Shown: positions 16,764 to 26,070, numbered from the stretch's first letter. The stretch is 64,000 nt of DNA from Roseovarius sp. EL26 (GCF_900327775.1 NZ_OUMZ01000006.1:496001-560000); one strand, 5' to 3'. Made by a program: numbers and translations. The notes: generated from the letters alone by a model not told the origin.

Positions 16764-17732
16764 ATGAATACTTCAGCAGATGATAACGACCGATTGGTGA
16801 CGGTTGATTTGCTGTTGGTCGACGGCTTTGTGTTGACGGAATATACAGCTGTCGTGGATCAGTTGCGGCTGGCTAACCGGGTGTCGTTACGCCCGGTATT
16901 CAAATGGCGATCTCTGTCCAAAGAAGGCGGCCCCATTTGGTGTCTATCCGATGCGATGGTGGAAACCGTTCCGTTTGAAACCCGCCCTGATGCTGATTAC
17001 GTTTTTGTCTTGGGGAATACCGATCCAAATTGCGCCGGGCTGTCGGTGGGCCGGGTGATCGATGCCTATGTGGCGCGCAACAGTAAGGTGATTTTGCTGG
17101 CAGAAGCCGCCAGCCGCTTTATCGAAGAACGCGGCAGTACGGATTTAACTACGCACTGGGAGAACCGTGCCCTGTTGCAAGAGCAGATTGGGTTGAGTGA
17201 TGGTAGCCAGGTTTTGGCAACAGAACGTGGCCAGATCATCACCAGTGCTGGAATGGGATCAACCGTTGATATGACCCTGACGATCATGGCGCGGCATCTC
17301 CCGTCGGCGACGGTGTCGACCGTAGCGGATATCTTGTTACATGATCAGATCCGGGATCTGGGTACGCTACAGCCCTATGGCGGTAAAAGTATTGTTCTGA
17401 CCGGCGACAAAGAGCTGGATGAATGTGTCGAGTTGATGCAGGCAAATATCGAAGAGCCGCTCTCAATCGCCGAGCTTGTTGGTCTGATTGGTGTGTCCAG
17501 CCGATCGTTAGAGCGACGGTTTCGCGACAGATTGGGGACACGCCCGACAGAGTATTATCGGGCTCTACGTTTGAACCAGGCCAATAATTTGTTGCTGAAC
17601 ACCACGATGCCAATCAGTGAGATCGCACTGGCTTGTGGGTTTCCCAGCGGCTTTACTCGCCATTATCGGACGCTTTTCAATATCACACCACAGGCAGTTC
17701 GCAGGCAGCGTAAGGCTGCTGATCCTAAGTGA
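16764..17732 (+). CDS. GlxA/GbdR-type AraC-family transcriptional regulator
   Basis: 322 residues. The N-terminal ~190 form a DJ-1/PfpI-like ligand domain (VDLLLVDGFVLTEYTAVVDQ …) and the C-terminal ~100 are an AraC double HTH (LSIAELVGLIGVSSRSLERR, then ISEIALACGFPSGFTRHYRT). In the GlxA-type group, GbdR of Pseudomonas activates genes for glycine betaine and dimethylglycine breakdown; that comparison rests on architecture and context. The ATG directly follows the TGA of the homocysteine methyltransferase. The long spacer before the downstream BCCT gene is the obvious target. Confidence 0.9.
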   Translation: MNTSADDNDRLVTVDLLLVDGFVLTEYTAVVDQLRLANRVSLRPVFKWRSLSKEGGPIWCLSDAMVETVPFETRPDADYVFVLGNTDPNCAGLSVGRVIDAYVARNSKVILLAEAASRFIEERGSTDLTTHWENRALLQEQIGLSDGSQVLATERGQIITSAGMGSTVDMTLTIMARHLPSATVSTVADILLHDQIRDLGTLQPYGGKSIVLTGDKELDECVELMQANIEEPLSIAELVGLIGVSSRSLERRFRDRLGTRPTEYYRALRLNQANNLLLNTTMPISEIALACGFPSGFTRHYRTLFNITPQAVRRQRKAADPK

Positions 17733-18173
17733 GACGATCCTGTGGTGGGGTGCGTTTTTGATTCAGCTGTGGCGATCTTAGTGCCATTTTGTGTTTTTTT
17801 GATAGTGCCAAGGGGGGTAATAATTTTCCTGCTGGGACTGGTATATTCCGAAGGTGATAACTTTAATGGCAAAACTTCGAAACTAGATTTCGTATTTTAT
17901 CATTGAGCGAAATTTATCTTGACTGAAATGGGATAAAAACCGTTCGCTACATAGATGTTAAGCAAACGCATATGGTGCCAAACCAACGGCAATCGGACAT
18001 GTCGCCCAGAGATATGCAATGCCGCCTTTGCCATGCATGGCGGGTTTGTTCATTCGAAATAGCCCACTAAAGCTTTAATGCTGTGACCCAAGTGTGAAAC
18101 GCTACGGCATATTCCAGAGCTATGATGTGGAACCAGTAAATCATCATAATAATAAAAACTAGGGAGGACAGTG
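17733..18173. promoter_or_regulatory. 441-bp upstream region of the BCCT gene
   Basis: No coding frame is supported. The region is AT-rich with several short imperfect inverted repeats, e.g. TTTCG…CGAAA around 17887–17915 and a CCGCC…GGCGG hairpin near 18019–18041. TTGACT at 17919 has no good −10 at normal spacing. Size and position between a GbdR-like regulator and a carrier suggest an activator-controlled promoter, but no specific site can be named. Confidence 0.4.
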
Positions 18174-19910
18174 ATGTCTCTACAACCACCACTCACGGAT
18201 CTGCCGATTAAGACGGACAGTTCCGGGTATTACGAAGGCTTCAACCGCATGGTGACGATATGTGGTAAGGCAATCCTTGCCATTCTGGTCATCTGGGCGT
18301 TGGTGTTTCCATCGCATGCGGCCGCGGCGCTGGGCTCGCTCCAGGGGCTTGTGATGGCGAACTTCTCGGTCTGGTACATGATCGTGATGGGCGCATTCTT
18401 TATTGTTAGCTTTGGGCTAGCCGTTCTTCCTGCGTCGGGGCAACTCAAGCTGTCTTCGCATGGGGAAGATCCGGAATTTTCCAGCTTTTCATGGTTCTCG
18501 ATGATGTTCTCAGCTGGCATCGGGGTTGGCATGCTGACCTACGCCACCGCTGAACCTTTGTATCACTTCCAGAACAACCCTGAAGTCATCCAAGGTTTGA
18601 CAACTGGTGCGACTGTAGACAACGTCGCCAGTGGTGCGCCTGCGGATAACGTGCGCTCGGCCTACAAATGGTCGTTCCTGCACTGGGGTGTGACAGCGTG
18701 GTGCTGTTATTCCTTGATTGGTCTGTCACTGGCCTATTTCAGCTACCGTCGCGACCTGCCGCTGACAATCCGCTCTGGCATTACCTCGCTTTTCGGTAAA
18801 TCCCTAAGCGGTACTTTCGGCAATATCGTGGATATCTCTGCGGTTGTAGCAACGATCCTTGGGGTCGCGGTGACGCTGGGTGTTGGTGTGAACCAGTTTG
18901 CCTCGGCAATCTATAAGATCACCGGTGCGGATTGGTTGCTGAACGATCTGGGGGAACCGATTGCACCCGTTATTATCGTTTCAATCATGGTCATCATGTT
19001 CCTGTCGACAATATCGGCCCTGTCCGGGGTTGGTAAAGGCATCAAATGGTTGTCGAACACCAACATGGCACTGTCGTGTTTTGTTTTGATCTTTCTGATG
19101 GTCTTTGGCTCAACCGCATTTGCCTTCAAGGCGTTCTTCTTTGGCCTTTGGGATTATATCATCAACTTCCCATCGATGATGCTGACCAAATGGACATCAG
19201 ACGGCAATCCAGAGTCGGAAATTTCGAAACTGGCCGGATGGCAGAGTGGTTGGACCATTTTCTACTGGGCTTGGTGGGTTGCGTTTGCGCCGTTTGTTGG
19301 TCTGTTCTTGGCGCGCGTTTCACGTGGCCGGACCGTGCGTGAGTTCGTGATCGGTTCAGCGATTGTGCCCGGCGTCATGTGCTTCGTCTGGTTCACAGTT
19401 GCCGGTGGTACTGCGATCAATCTGGAACTGACCGGTGAAGCTGGTGGAGCCATCCTGAACGCGCCAGCTACACAGCAGCTGTTCGAGACCATGGGTGTGC
19501 TGCTATCACCAAACCTGGCTTGGTGCATGTGGGTGATCATTTTTGTTCTGCTGCTGACTTATCTGGTTACTACGGTGGACAGCGCAATCTTGATCGTGAA
19601 CACCATTAACGCGGCAGGTGATGCGTCACCCAAGCGTCCGATCCATATCATTTCCTGGGGCATTGCCCTTGGTCTGGTGATGGCCTCGCTGCTGTTGTTG
19701 ACGCAGACGGACGCAGATGGGAACACCATCAGTGGTCTGAAAGCCCTAACCTCGGCGATGATCGTTGGCGCCTTGCCGTTCTCGGCGGTGATGATGGCGA
19801 TGTGCTTTGCTCTGGTCAAAGCGATCCTGCGTGACAGCAAGCGCCTGAAGGAAGGCGTGCCCAGCACCATTGGCGAAATGGGCGAAGAATCTAGCCACGC
19901 GACGACCTAA
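18174..19910 (+). CDS. BCCT family betaine/choline/carnitine-type transporter 1
   Basis: 578 residues from ATG 18174 with AGGGAGG six nt upstream (a GTG one codon earlier is less well placed). About twelve transmembrane helices are visible. BCCT hallmarks are FSAGIGVGMLTYATAEPLYHF near residue 115 and the aromatic TM8 signature WTIFYWAWWVAFAPFVGLFLARVSRGR, which matches the substrate-cage Trp box of BetP-like carriers. These are secondary transporters for quaternary-ammonium or sulfonium compounds (glycine betaine, choline, DMSP). No long osmosensory C-terminal extension is present, so a catabolic uptake role is more likely than osmoregulation. Confidence 0.93.
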   Translation: MSLQPPLTDLPIKTDSSGYYEGFNRMVTICGKAILAILVIWALVFPSHAAAALGSLQGLVMANFSVWYMIVMGAFFIVSFGLAVLPASGQLKLSSHGEDPEFSSFSWFSMMFSAGIGVGMLTYATAEPLYHFQNNPEVIQGLTTGATVDNVASGAPADNVRSAYKWSFLHWGVTAWCCYSLIGLSLAYFSYRRDLPLTIRSGITSLFGKSLSGTFGNIVDISAVVATILGVAVTLGVGVNQFASAIYKITGADWLLNDLGEPIAPVIIVSIMVIMFLSTISALSGVGKGIKWLSNTNMALSCFVLIFLMVFGSTAFAFKAFFFGLWDYIINFPSMMLTKWTSDGNPESEISKLAGWQSGWTIFYWAWWVAFAPFVGLFLARVSRGRTVREFVIGSAIVPGVMCFVWFTVAGGTAINLELTGEAGGAILNAPATQQLFETMGVLLSPNLAWCMWVIIFVLLLTYLVTTVDSAILIVNTINAAGDASPKRPIHIISWGIALGLVMASLLLLTQTDADGNTISGLKALTSAMIVGALPFSAVMMAMCFALVKAILRDSKRLKEGVPSTIGEMGEESSHATT

Positions 19911-19934
19911 GGCATTAGCCTAAGACAAACGCAT

Positions 19935-19961
19935 CGGGCCGCTCAGCTACAGAGCGGCCCG
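19935..19961 (+). terminator. rho-independent terminator after BCCT 1
   Basis: CGGGCCGCTC–N7–GAGCGGCCCG, 10-bp stem followed by TTTGCATTT, 25 bp after the BCCT stop. Confidence 0.85.
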
Positions 19962-20259
19962 TTTGCATTTAAGGGAAGATGTTTGCCGTATTTGCGATAG
20001 GTTTCCGCCTCGGTGGCAAGACGCATCCGGAGGTCTGCCAGCACTTTCATCTCAGTTTCGCGGTCGCATTCATCTATAAAAAGTTTCAATCGCAATTAAG
20101 ATTCTTAAACGTGCTTCTTGAGCGTGACGGCGGGAGACGTGCACGTGATTCGGTCAATGACCGGTTCATCACTGCATCGGCTGGCTCTGGTATGTTCTCT
20201 AGCGGCTTGGCTGTTCCCTTGAGGTTGTCAAAAGTGGCATCTTTTTTGGCACGCTTCAT
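19943..20259 (-). pseudogene. decayed DUF1992 (DnaJ-family domain) gene
   Basis: On the minus strand an ATG at 20259 opens MKRAKKDATFDNLKGTAKPL followed by PADAVMNRSLTESRARL, which matches the start of DUF1992 proteins (pattern AFDNLPGAGKPL … ADAVMNR … LP). One missing base near 20140 then shifts the frame; in the new frame one reads PAVTLKKHV, TAA, ES, TAA, then DECDRETEMKVLADLRMRLA and TEAETYRKYG, the family's C-terminal signature. So one frameshift and two stops break the gene. The residue pattern is recognised from memory of the family, not from a search. Its 3' end runs into the BCCT terminator, suggesting the block was pasted next to an old gene. Confidence 0.65.
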
Positions 20260-20567
20260 GACCTGAGTGATCAGAGCACTTAGAGGGCGTGAGATGGAGG
20301 AAAGCCTCTTATATATAAGGTTTTTACTTCGTTAATGTAGGGTCGTGACCATCATTGTTTAAGAGGATCACAGCGATGGTTTTCGAAATGGAATGCCCCG
20401 TTTTTCGACTGAAGCGTGTTGATGAACGTTGGCGAAATCATTGCGGCGCATGACGGTTCAAGCCGTATGACACGAGGCAGAACGTGACAGTCTAGGGAAA
20501 ATTCATGGCCATGAGTCCAACCTCAACGAGGTGTGGCAGGCAGTGTCGGGATTAAGGAGAGAATGAG
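20260..20567. other. intergenic region before dehydrogenase B
   Basis: 308 bp. A 25-codon frame starts at 20375 (MVFEMECPVFRLKRVDERW…) with AGAGGATC upstream, but it shows no family resemblance and is not supported as a gene. TATATATAAGG near 20310–20322 may be promoter material. Nothing else is recognised. Confidence 0.35.
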
Positions 20568-23018
20568 ATGAGTCTTCCTCAAAAAGCGCGTGTGGTGATC
20601 ATTGGTGGCGGTGTGATTGGCTGCTCTGTTGCGTACCACTTGGCCAAAAAAGGCTGGAAAGATGTTGTCTTGCTTGAGCGCAAGCAATTGACCAGTGGTA
20701 CGACCTGGCACGCGGCCGGATTGATTGGACAACTGCGGGCAACTTCCAATATGACGAAATTGGCGCGTTACTCGGCAGAGCTGTATCTTGGCCTTGAGGA
20801 AGAAACGGGTGTGGCCACAGGTCTGCGTCAGGGGGGATCAGTTTCTGTTGCACTGACAGATGAACGTCGCGAAGAACTGTATCGTCAAGCTGCCATGGCC
20901 CGGGCCTTCGGTGTGCCGGTGGAAGAGTTGTCACCCAAAGAAGTTCTAGAGCGCTACGAGCACATCAATCTTGACGGAGTGACCGGAGGTGTCTGGCTAC
21001 CAACCGATGGTCAGGCTGATCCTGCCAATATTGCGCTGGCGCTGGCCAAAGGCGCGCGCCAAAACGGGGCGTTGGTAAAAGAACGCATCAAGGTCACCGG
21101 CACCAGTACGAATGGTCGCCGCGTTACAGGTGTGGACTGGGTGACTGATGACGGGTCTGATCAAGGTCATATCGAATGCGATATGATTGTTAACTGCGCG
21201 GGCATGTGGGGCCACGAAGTGGGCAAGATGTCTGGTGTGAATGTACCTTTGCATGCTTGTGAGCACTTCTATATCGTGACCGAGAGCATTGAAGGTCTGA
21301 CCCAGATGCCGGTTTTGCGCGTGCCGGATGAATGCGCGTATTACAAGGAAGACGCAGGTAAAATTCTGCTGGGCGCGTTTGAGCCAAACGCGAAACCTTG
21401 GGCGATGAACGGTATCCCGGACTCGTTTGAGTTTGACCAGCTACAAGAAGATTTCGATCATTTTGAGCCAATCCTCGAGGATGCCTGCAACCGGATGCCA
21501 ATGCTGGCCGAGGCAGGAATTCACACGTTCTTCAATGGACCGGAATCGTTCACGCCGGATGATGCATACCACCTTGGTTTAGCACCTGAGATGGACAACG
21601 TTTGGGTTGCTGCGGGTTTCAACTCAATTGGGATCCAATCTGCTGGCGGAGCAGGGATGACATTGGCCGAATGGATGGACAGCGGTGAAAAACCGTTCGA
21701 TCTGGGCGATGTGGATATCAGCCGGATGCAACCGTTTCAGGGCAACAAAACCTATCTTTATGAGCGCTCCAAGGAAACACTGGGTCTGCTTTACGCCGAT
21801 CACTTCCCGTATCTACAAAAGGCGACCGCACGTGGTGTGCGCCGCACGCCGTTCCATCACCACTTGCTAGAACATGGCGCGGTCATGGGAGAGATCGCTG
21901 GTTGGGAGCGGGCCAACTGGTTTGCCAATGAAGGCCAGGAACGCGTGTACCAATACAGTTGGAAGCGTCAGAACTGGTTTGAGAATTCTGCGGCTGAACA
22001 CCGCGCCGTGCGTGAAAATGTTGGCATGTATGACATGTCGTCTTTTGGTAAACTTCGGGTCGAAGGTCCGGATGCCGAGGCGTTTATGAACTACATCGGT
22101 GGTGGCGATTATTCTGTGCCTAATGGCAAGATCGTCTACACCCAGTTCTTGAACCGGACCGGCGGGATCGAGGCGGACGTGACCGTGACCCGCTTGACCG
22201 AAACGTCGTATCTGGTGGTGACACCTGCGGCGACCCGTCTGGCCGATCAGACATGGATGATGCGCAACAAAGGCAACTTCAATGTGGTGATCACCGATGT
22301 CACCGCGGGCGAAGGTGTTCTTGCCATCATGGGGCCGAATGCGCGCAAGCTGTTGGAAAAGGTTTCGCCTGCAGACTTCTCAAACGAGAACAACCCATTT
22401 GGTACTGCGCAAGAGATCGAGTTGGGTATGGGACTGGCACGGGCACACCGTGTGACTTACGTGGGTGAGTTGGGTTGGGAAATTTACGTTTCGTCTGACA
22501 TGGCTGGCCATGCGTTCGAGACGCTGCACGATGCTGGGCAAGACATGGGTCTGAAGCTTTGCGGTATGCACATGATGGACAGCTGCCGGATCGAAAAGGG
22601 CTTTCGCCACTTTGGACACGATATCACCTGCGAAGACCATGTGGTCGATGCTGGACTGGGTTTTGCTGTGAAGGTTGATAAATCTTGTGATTTTATTGGT
22701 AAGCAAGCGGTGATTGAACGCAAAGAGAGCGGCCCCAAAAATCGGATGGTACAGTTTAAGTTGAGCGATTCAGATCCACTTTTGTTCCACAACGAACCGA
22801 TCATTCGTGATGGCGAATATGTGGGGTACCTGAGTTCGGGCAACTATGGCCACACTCTGGGTGCTGCGATCGGTATGGGTTATGTGCCATGTGAAGGCGA
22901 AAAGCCGGCGGATGTTCTGGCCTCGACCTATGAGATTGACGTCTGCGGTGTGAGGGTCAAAGCCGAAGCGAGCCTGAAGCCGATGTACGACCCAAAAGGG
23001 GAACGCGCCAAAGCGTAA
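20568..23018 (+). CDS. dimethylglycine/sarcosine dehydrogenase-like flavoprotein with GcvT domain (paralogue B)
   Basis: 816 residues, the same length as paralogue A at 11433, with identical domain order: FAD/DAO half (RVVIIGGGVIGCSVAYHLAK; SGTTWHAAGLIGQLRATSN with the conserved His), linker (GEIAGWERANWFA) and GcvT half (VRENVGMYDMSSFGKLRVEG; YVGELGWEIYVSSD; DSCRIEKGFRHFGHDITCED). The AGL after WHA and the RHFGHD motif fit the canonical dimethylglycine/sarcosine dehydrogenase pattern better than paralogue A does. It would demethylate a secondary or tertiary amine and load C1 onto tetrahydrofolate. AAGGAGAG lies before the ATG, and a terminator follows. Confidence 0.9.
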   Translation: MSLPQKARVVIIGGGVIGCSVAYHLAKKGWKDVVLLERKQLTSGTTWHAAGLIGQLRATSNMTKLARYSAELYLGLEEETGVATGLRQGGSVSVALTDERREELYRQAAMARAFGVPVEELSPKEVLERYEHINLDGVTGGVWLPTDGQADPANIALALAKGARQNGALVKERIKVTGTSTNGRRVTGVDWVTDDGSDQGHIECDMIVNCAGMWGHEVGKMSGVNVPLHACEHFYIVTESIEGLTQMPVLRVPDECAYYKEDAGKILLGAFEPNAKPWAMNGIPDSFEFDQLQEDFDHFEPILEDACNRMPMLAEAGIHTFFNGPESFTPDDAYHLGLAPEMDNVWVAAGFNSIGIQSAGGAGMTLAEWMDSGEKPFDLGDVDISRMQPFQGNKTYLYERSKETLGLLYADHFPYLQKATARGVRRTPFHHHLLEHGAVMGEIAGWERANWFANEGQERVYQYSWKRQNWFENSAAEHRAVRENVGMYDMSSFGKLRVEGPDAEAFMNYIGGGDYSVPNGKIVYTQFLNRTGGIEADVTVTRLTETSYLVVTPAATRLADQTWMMRNKGNFNVVITDVTAGEGVLAIMGPNARKLLEKVSPADFSNENNPFGTAQEIELGMGLARAHRVTYVGELGWEIYVSSDMAGHAFETLHDAGQDMGLKLCGMHMMDSCRIEKGFRHFGHDITCEDHVVDAGLGFAVKVDKSCDFIGKQAVIERKESGPKNRMVQFKLSDSDPLLFHNEPIIRDGEYVGYLSSGNYGHTLGAAIGMGYVPCEGEKPADVLASTYEIDVCGVRVKAEASLKPMYDPKGERAKA

Positions 23019-23037
23019 GCCGTAACCCAATACGTCC

Positions 23038-23069
23038 AAAGCGCGCGGGGTGTCCTCCCGCGCGCTTTT
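23038..23069. terminator. bidirectional terminator
   Basis: AAAGCGCGCGGG … CCCGCGCGCTTTT, 12-bp stem between the convergent dehydrogenase B and FMN reductase genes. Confidence 0.85.
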
Positions 23070-23076
23070 ACTTTGT

Positions 23077-23613
23077 TCAGATAGCGGCGCGCAGGGCCTG
23101 CATCTTGCCAGCGATGGCTTTTTGGTAGCTCTCATTGGGCAGGTTGCCATCTGCATCGAATTCGTTCATTGCGGCAGCAATCAGAACCGCGGGGCCAGGG
23201 ATTAACCGAACCTGAAATGATGCCAGACATTGTTGGGTCATGAATTGAGCAACTTCACCGCCGGTGCGGCCCGCGGCCGCAGACAATACCACAACTGGCT
23301 TTCCGGCAAGCGCACCACCGGGGACTCGGCTGACCCAGTCGAGAGCATTTTTCAAAACACCTGAGATGCCTTTGTTGTATTCAGGTGCGGAAATCACGAT
23401 GGCGTCCGCTTGCGTGATCTGATCGGCGAGCACTTGTACTGCAGGGGGGATACCCTCGCGGGCCTCCAGGTCTCCGTCATAGAGCGGTAGATTCAGATCA
23501 GCATCTTCAACAGTTGCTTCGCCAAACGCAACGGCGGCCTGCTTCAGCAGCATGCGGTTAAAAGACCCTTTACGTAGGGAGCCCGAGATTGTCAAAAGTG
23601 TCGGGGTAGTCAT
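23077..23613 (-). CDS. NAD(P)H-dependent FMN reductase family protein
   Basis: 178 residues with the flavodoxin-like fold of the NADPH-dependent FMN reductase family. The phosphate-binding loop is GSLRKGSFNRML, the family motif YNKGISGVLKNALDWVSR carries the PEYN region, and KPVVVLSAAAGRTGGEVAQ follows. These cytoplasmic enzymes reduce FMN, quinones or azo compounds with NAD(P)H. The LysR gene lies 114 bp upstream on the same strand and could control it. Confidence 0.88.
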   Translation of the reverse strand: MTTPTLLTISGSLRKGSFNRMLLKQAAVAFGEATVEDADLNLPLYDGDLEAREGIPPAVQVLADQITQADAIVISAPEYNKGISGVLKNALDWVSRVPGGALAGKPVVVLSAAAGRTGGEVAQFMTQQCLASFQVRLIPGPAVLIAAAMNEFDADGNLPNESYQKAIAGKMQALRAAI

Positions 23614-23727
23614 TGGAAATTCCTTTCAATTGGCTTGGCTCTAAATGAAGGGAAAAACTGGCACGCTTCAACAGATATGGCCGCACAGGGTGTGTGCGGC
23701 CAGTGTGCAGATCCATAAAATTTTGTT

Positions 23728-24633
23728 TTACCAGTCGGTTGGACCTTTTTCGGCGAATGCATTGACCAGAAAATCAATGAACGCACGAACCTTGGGCTGG
23801 GTGAAACGACCCGGCGGATAAACCGCATAGATGCCCTGAATTTCCACTGGCAGATCAGGGATTACATCAACGATCTGACCATCGTCTAACGCTTTGGCAT
23901 AAAGAAAGCTGGGCAGATAGGCGATGCCAAGGCCAGAAATTGCTGCATTTAGCAGGGATTGCCCATCATTAACTGACAATCCACCAGCGGTTCGAACTTG
24001 GCGCTTTTCACCCGAGGGGGCGGTTAATTTCCAGACAGATCCATTGGCTTGACTGGAGTAATGCAGCAGCTTGTGCTCGTTAAGATCATCAATTTTGGCA
24101 GGGCGACCGAATTTGTCCAGATATGCCGGGCTGGCAATCATGCGTTTGGTGGTTTCCGTCAACTTACGTGCACGCAGGGTACTGTCTTCAAGCTCACCGA
24201 TGCGGATGGCCATATCAAAGCCTTCCGAAATTAGTTCAACATAGCGGTTGTTCAGAACCATATTGACGGTGATGTCGGGGAACTCATCCAGAAACTGACC
24301 TAAAACGGGGCTCAGATGGTTCACACCGAAATCGGTGGCGACAGAAATACGTAACAAGCCGGATGGGTCAGACTGCATCGAGCTGACCAAGGCATCTGCC
24401 TCACCTGCGTCATTAAGAACGCGCAAGGCGCGATCATAATAGGCCAGGCCAATTTCTGTCGGGCTGACCCGGCGGGTGGTGCGGTTCAACAGGCGCGCGC
24501 CAAGCCGCGCTTCAAGCGATGACACGTGTTTCGAGACAGCGGACTTTGATATCCCCATCTTACGAGCGGCATCGGTGAAGCCGCCCTGATCAACAACTGT
24601 GGCAAAAGCCTCCATTTCCGTAAGGCGGTCCAT
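23728..24633 (-). CDS. LysR-family transcriptional regulator
   Basis: 301 residues. The winged HTH is MDRLTEMEAFATVVDQGGFT followed by AARKMGISKSAVSKHVSSLE; the effector domain begins near residue 90 (LLRISVATDFGVNHLSPVLG). The pattern NRTTRRVSPTEIGLAYYDRA and the VYPPGRFTQPKVRAFIDFLV ending belong to the large DsdC/PecT-like LysR group common in proteobacteria. It is a DNA-binding regulator with unknown inducer. The FMN reductase gene downstream is the probable partner. Confidence 0.9.
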   Translation of the reverse strand: MDRLTEMEAFATVVDQGGFTDAARKMGISKSAVSKHVSSLEARLGARLLNRTTRRVSPTEIGLAYYDRALRVLNDAGEADALVSSMQSDPSGLLRISVATDFGVNHLSPVLGQFLDEFPDITVNMVLNNRYVELISEGFDMAIRIGELEDSTLRARKLTETTKRMIASPAYLDKFGRPAKIDDLNEHKLLHYSSQANGSVWKLTAPSGEKRQVRTAGGLSVNDGQSLLNAAISGLGIAYLPSFLYAKALDDGQIVDVIPDLPVEIQGIYAVYPPGRFTQPKVRAFIDFLVNAFAEKGPTDW

Positions 24634-24777
24634 ATACTAATACCTCTGCGTCTGGGCTTGAGGTTAGATATCGCGCCCAAATCAGGCACAACTGGGGCGT
24701 ATGCCGGACAATATCTGGGTTTTGTGTGGGATCGTTCATGTCACGTAAACGATAGATGTCTCATATGGGCCGTGTTT

Positions 24778-25527
24778 TTAAACGTCGGAAAGCCCTGTAC
24801 GAAAGCGTTTTGCTGCATCCTCCAGACTCGGCGCCCCCTGTGGACCAATCAACAAAACGCCATATCCATCTTCATTCCAGCTATACGCGCTCATACCTTC
24901 GAGAATCTCAGGCGTGATGTCTGCGCTGTCAGGTTTGCCGGTCTTGACAATGCACAGCGCAACGGGGCCACCGTCCGTGGTAAGAAAGGTCAGTTGCGCT
25001 AACGGTTTGCCGCGGAAGCCAAGTTGCTGCGCCCGGACATAAGACAAGCCATCAACCTCGGGCAGGTTAGTAAGGTCGAGTCCCATTGTTTCGGAGAGCT
25101 GCGCGAGCTTGGCGCGCGTTTTGATAGCATCGTTCTCTGCCCCAGCCAGGGTTTCTGTTACGTAAAGCGACTGATAACTTGCGACGACAGCCTTCCAGCC
25201 TGGCTGACTCTGGTCTTGCTGATAGGTGCCCCACATCAGGCCGATGCCGACAAGTGCCCCGGCGACCATGCTGCCTCCGCAAACCTGCCAGGCTGCTTGC
25301 CGCGAAATACCGCGTGTGGGCAATTTTGGTATGTCGGGGGCTGTGTCCAGCATGGCTTCGAATGATGCCGTCAGATCCTGTTGTGCCCCTTGCAATTCTG
25401 TAATGCGGGCCTGCAACGCTTGATCCGTTTGCAACGCCTGCTCAACACGCAAAACAAGATCGGCATCCGCCTCTTGATCAAGATAGAGACAGAGGTCTTC
25501 GTCCGAGATATTTGGCGTCGTTGTCAT
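24778..25527 (-). CDS. anti-sigma factor (membrane-anchored)
   Basis: 249 residues. Residues 1–60 are a short acidic, helical N-terminal domain (DEDLCLYLDQEADADLVLRV) of the kind that wraps an ECF sigma factor. One transmembrane helix lies near residues 95–112 (VCGGSMVAGALVGIGLMWGT), followed by a periplasmic domain of about 135 residues. The gene overlaps the sigma-factor gene by 4 bp (ATGA), the usual sigma/anti-sigma coupling. There is no HxxxCxxC zinc motif, so it is a non-ZAS type. The periplasmic part may sense redox or envelope state, but this is inference. Confidence 0.85.
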   Translation of the reverse strand: MTTTPNISDEDLCLYLDQEADADLVLRVEQALQTDQALQARITELQGAQQDLTASFEAMLDTAPDIPKLPTRGISRQAAWQVCGGSMVAGALVGIGLMWGTYQQDQSQPGWKAVVASYQSLYVTETLAGAENDAIKTRAKLAQLSETMGLDLTNLPEVDGLSYVRAQQLGFRGKPLAQLTFLTTDGGPVALCIVKTGKPDSADITPEILEGMSAYSWNEDGYGVLLIGPQGAPSLEDAAKRFRTGLSDV

Positions 25528-26003
25528 CCGTCTGTTCCTGTTGCCACATCAATCTGGGCGGCAAGTGTTTTACGCGCTGTTGAGATGCGGCTCATGATCG
25601 TTCCGGCCGGCACATCCAGAATTTCGGCCGCTTCAGCATATTTATACCCTTCGACAAATACCAAGAGCGCAGTCACACGTTGGGCCTCTGGCAAGGTCTG
25701 TATCTTACTAAACACTTCTCGCGCGAGAATATTCGTTTCGGTTGATGGTTTTTTATCCTCGACATCAAACTCTTCTGTGGGAACGAACCCTGCGGATTGG
25801 CGGATTGAGTTTTTCCGTATCTCGTTTAACCACAGTCGACGAGCCATAACGAAAAGCCAACGGTCCAGATGGGTGCCGGGTGTGAAATGTTCGGCCTTCT
25901 CAATGGCCCGTAAGCACGTCATCTGCGCCAAATCGTCGGCCAGATCTCTTTGTCCGGTGAGCGCTGCGCAGAAACGCCACAACCGTGGAAAGCAGCTTGG
26001 CAA
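25524..26003 (-). CDS. ECF RNA polymerase sigma factor (non-ATG start)
   Basis: At least 159 residues. Region 2 is visible as ALTGQRDLADDLAQMTCLRA then HLDRWLFVMARRLWLNEIRK, and region 4 as LPEAQRVTALLVFVEGYKYA then EAAEILDVPAGTIMSRISTA. The marked start is a TTG at 26003; no ATG or GTG exists in frame before the upstream stop. The frame upstream reads LNDKAPEREIRAG from a CTG at 26042, a typical ECF N-terminus, so a CTG (or rarer) start and ~172 residues is likely. The gene is co-transcribed with its anti-sigma partner and divergent from the DUF4399 gene. Confidence 0.87.
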   Translation of the reverse strand: MPSCFPRLWRFCAALTGQRDLADDLAQMTCLRAIEKAEHFTPGTHLDRWLFVMARRLWLNEIRKNSIRQSAGFVPTEEFDVEDKKPSTETNILAREVFSKIQTLPEAQRVTALLVFVEGYKYAEAAEILDVPAGTIMSRISTARKTLAAQIDVATGTDG

Positions 26004-26041
26004 ACCTGCCCGGATTTCGCGCTCGGGGGCTTTATCGTTCA

Positions 26042-26070
26042 GGAACCGAATAATTCTGAGACCTCGTGTG
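26042..26070 (+). promoter_or_regulatory. candidate ECF-type promoter for the DUF4399 gene
   Basis: GGAACC (26042–26047), 17-bp spacer, CGTGTG (26065–26070), about 50 bp upstream of the DUF4399 start codon. The −35 GGAAC core is typical of ECF promoters; the −10 is less diagnostic. It overlaps the 5' end of the divergent sigma gene. Confidence 0.35.

Noticed and set aside
20375..20452. 25-codon frame with weak SD before dehydrogenase B
   Set aside because: Too short and without any recognisable signal; could be a leader peptide but nothing supports it.
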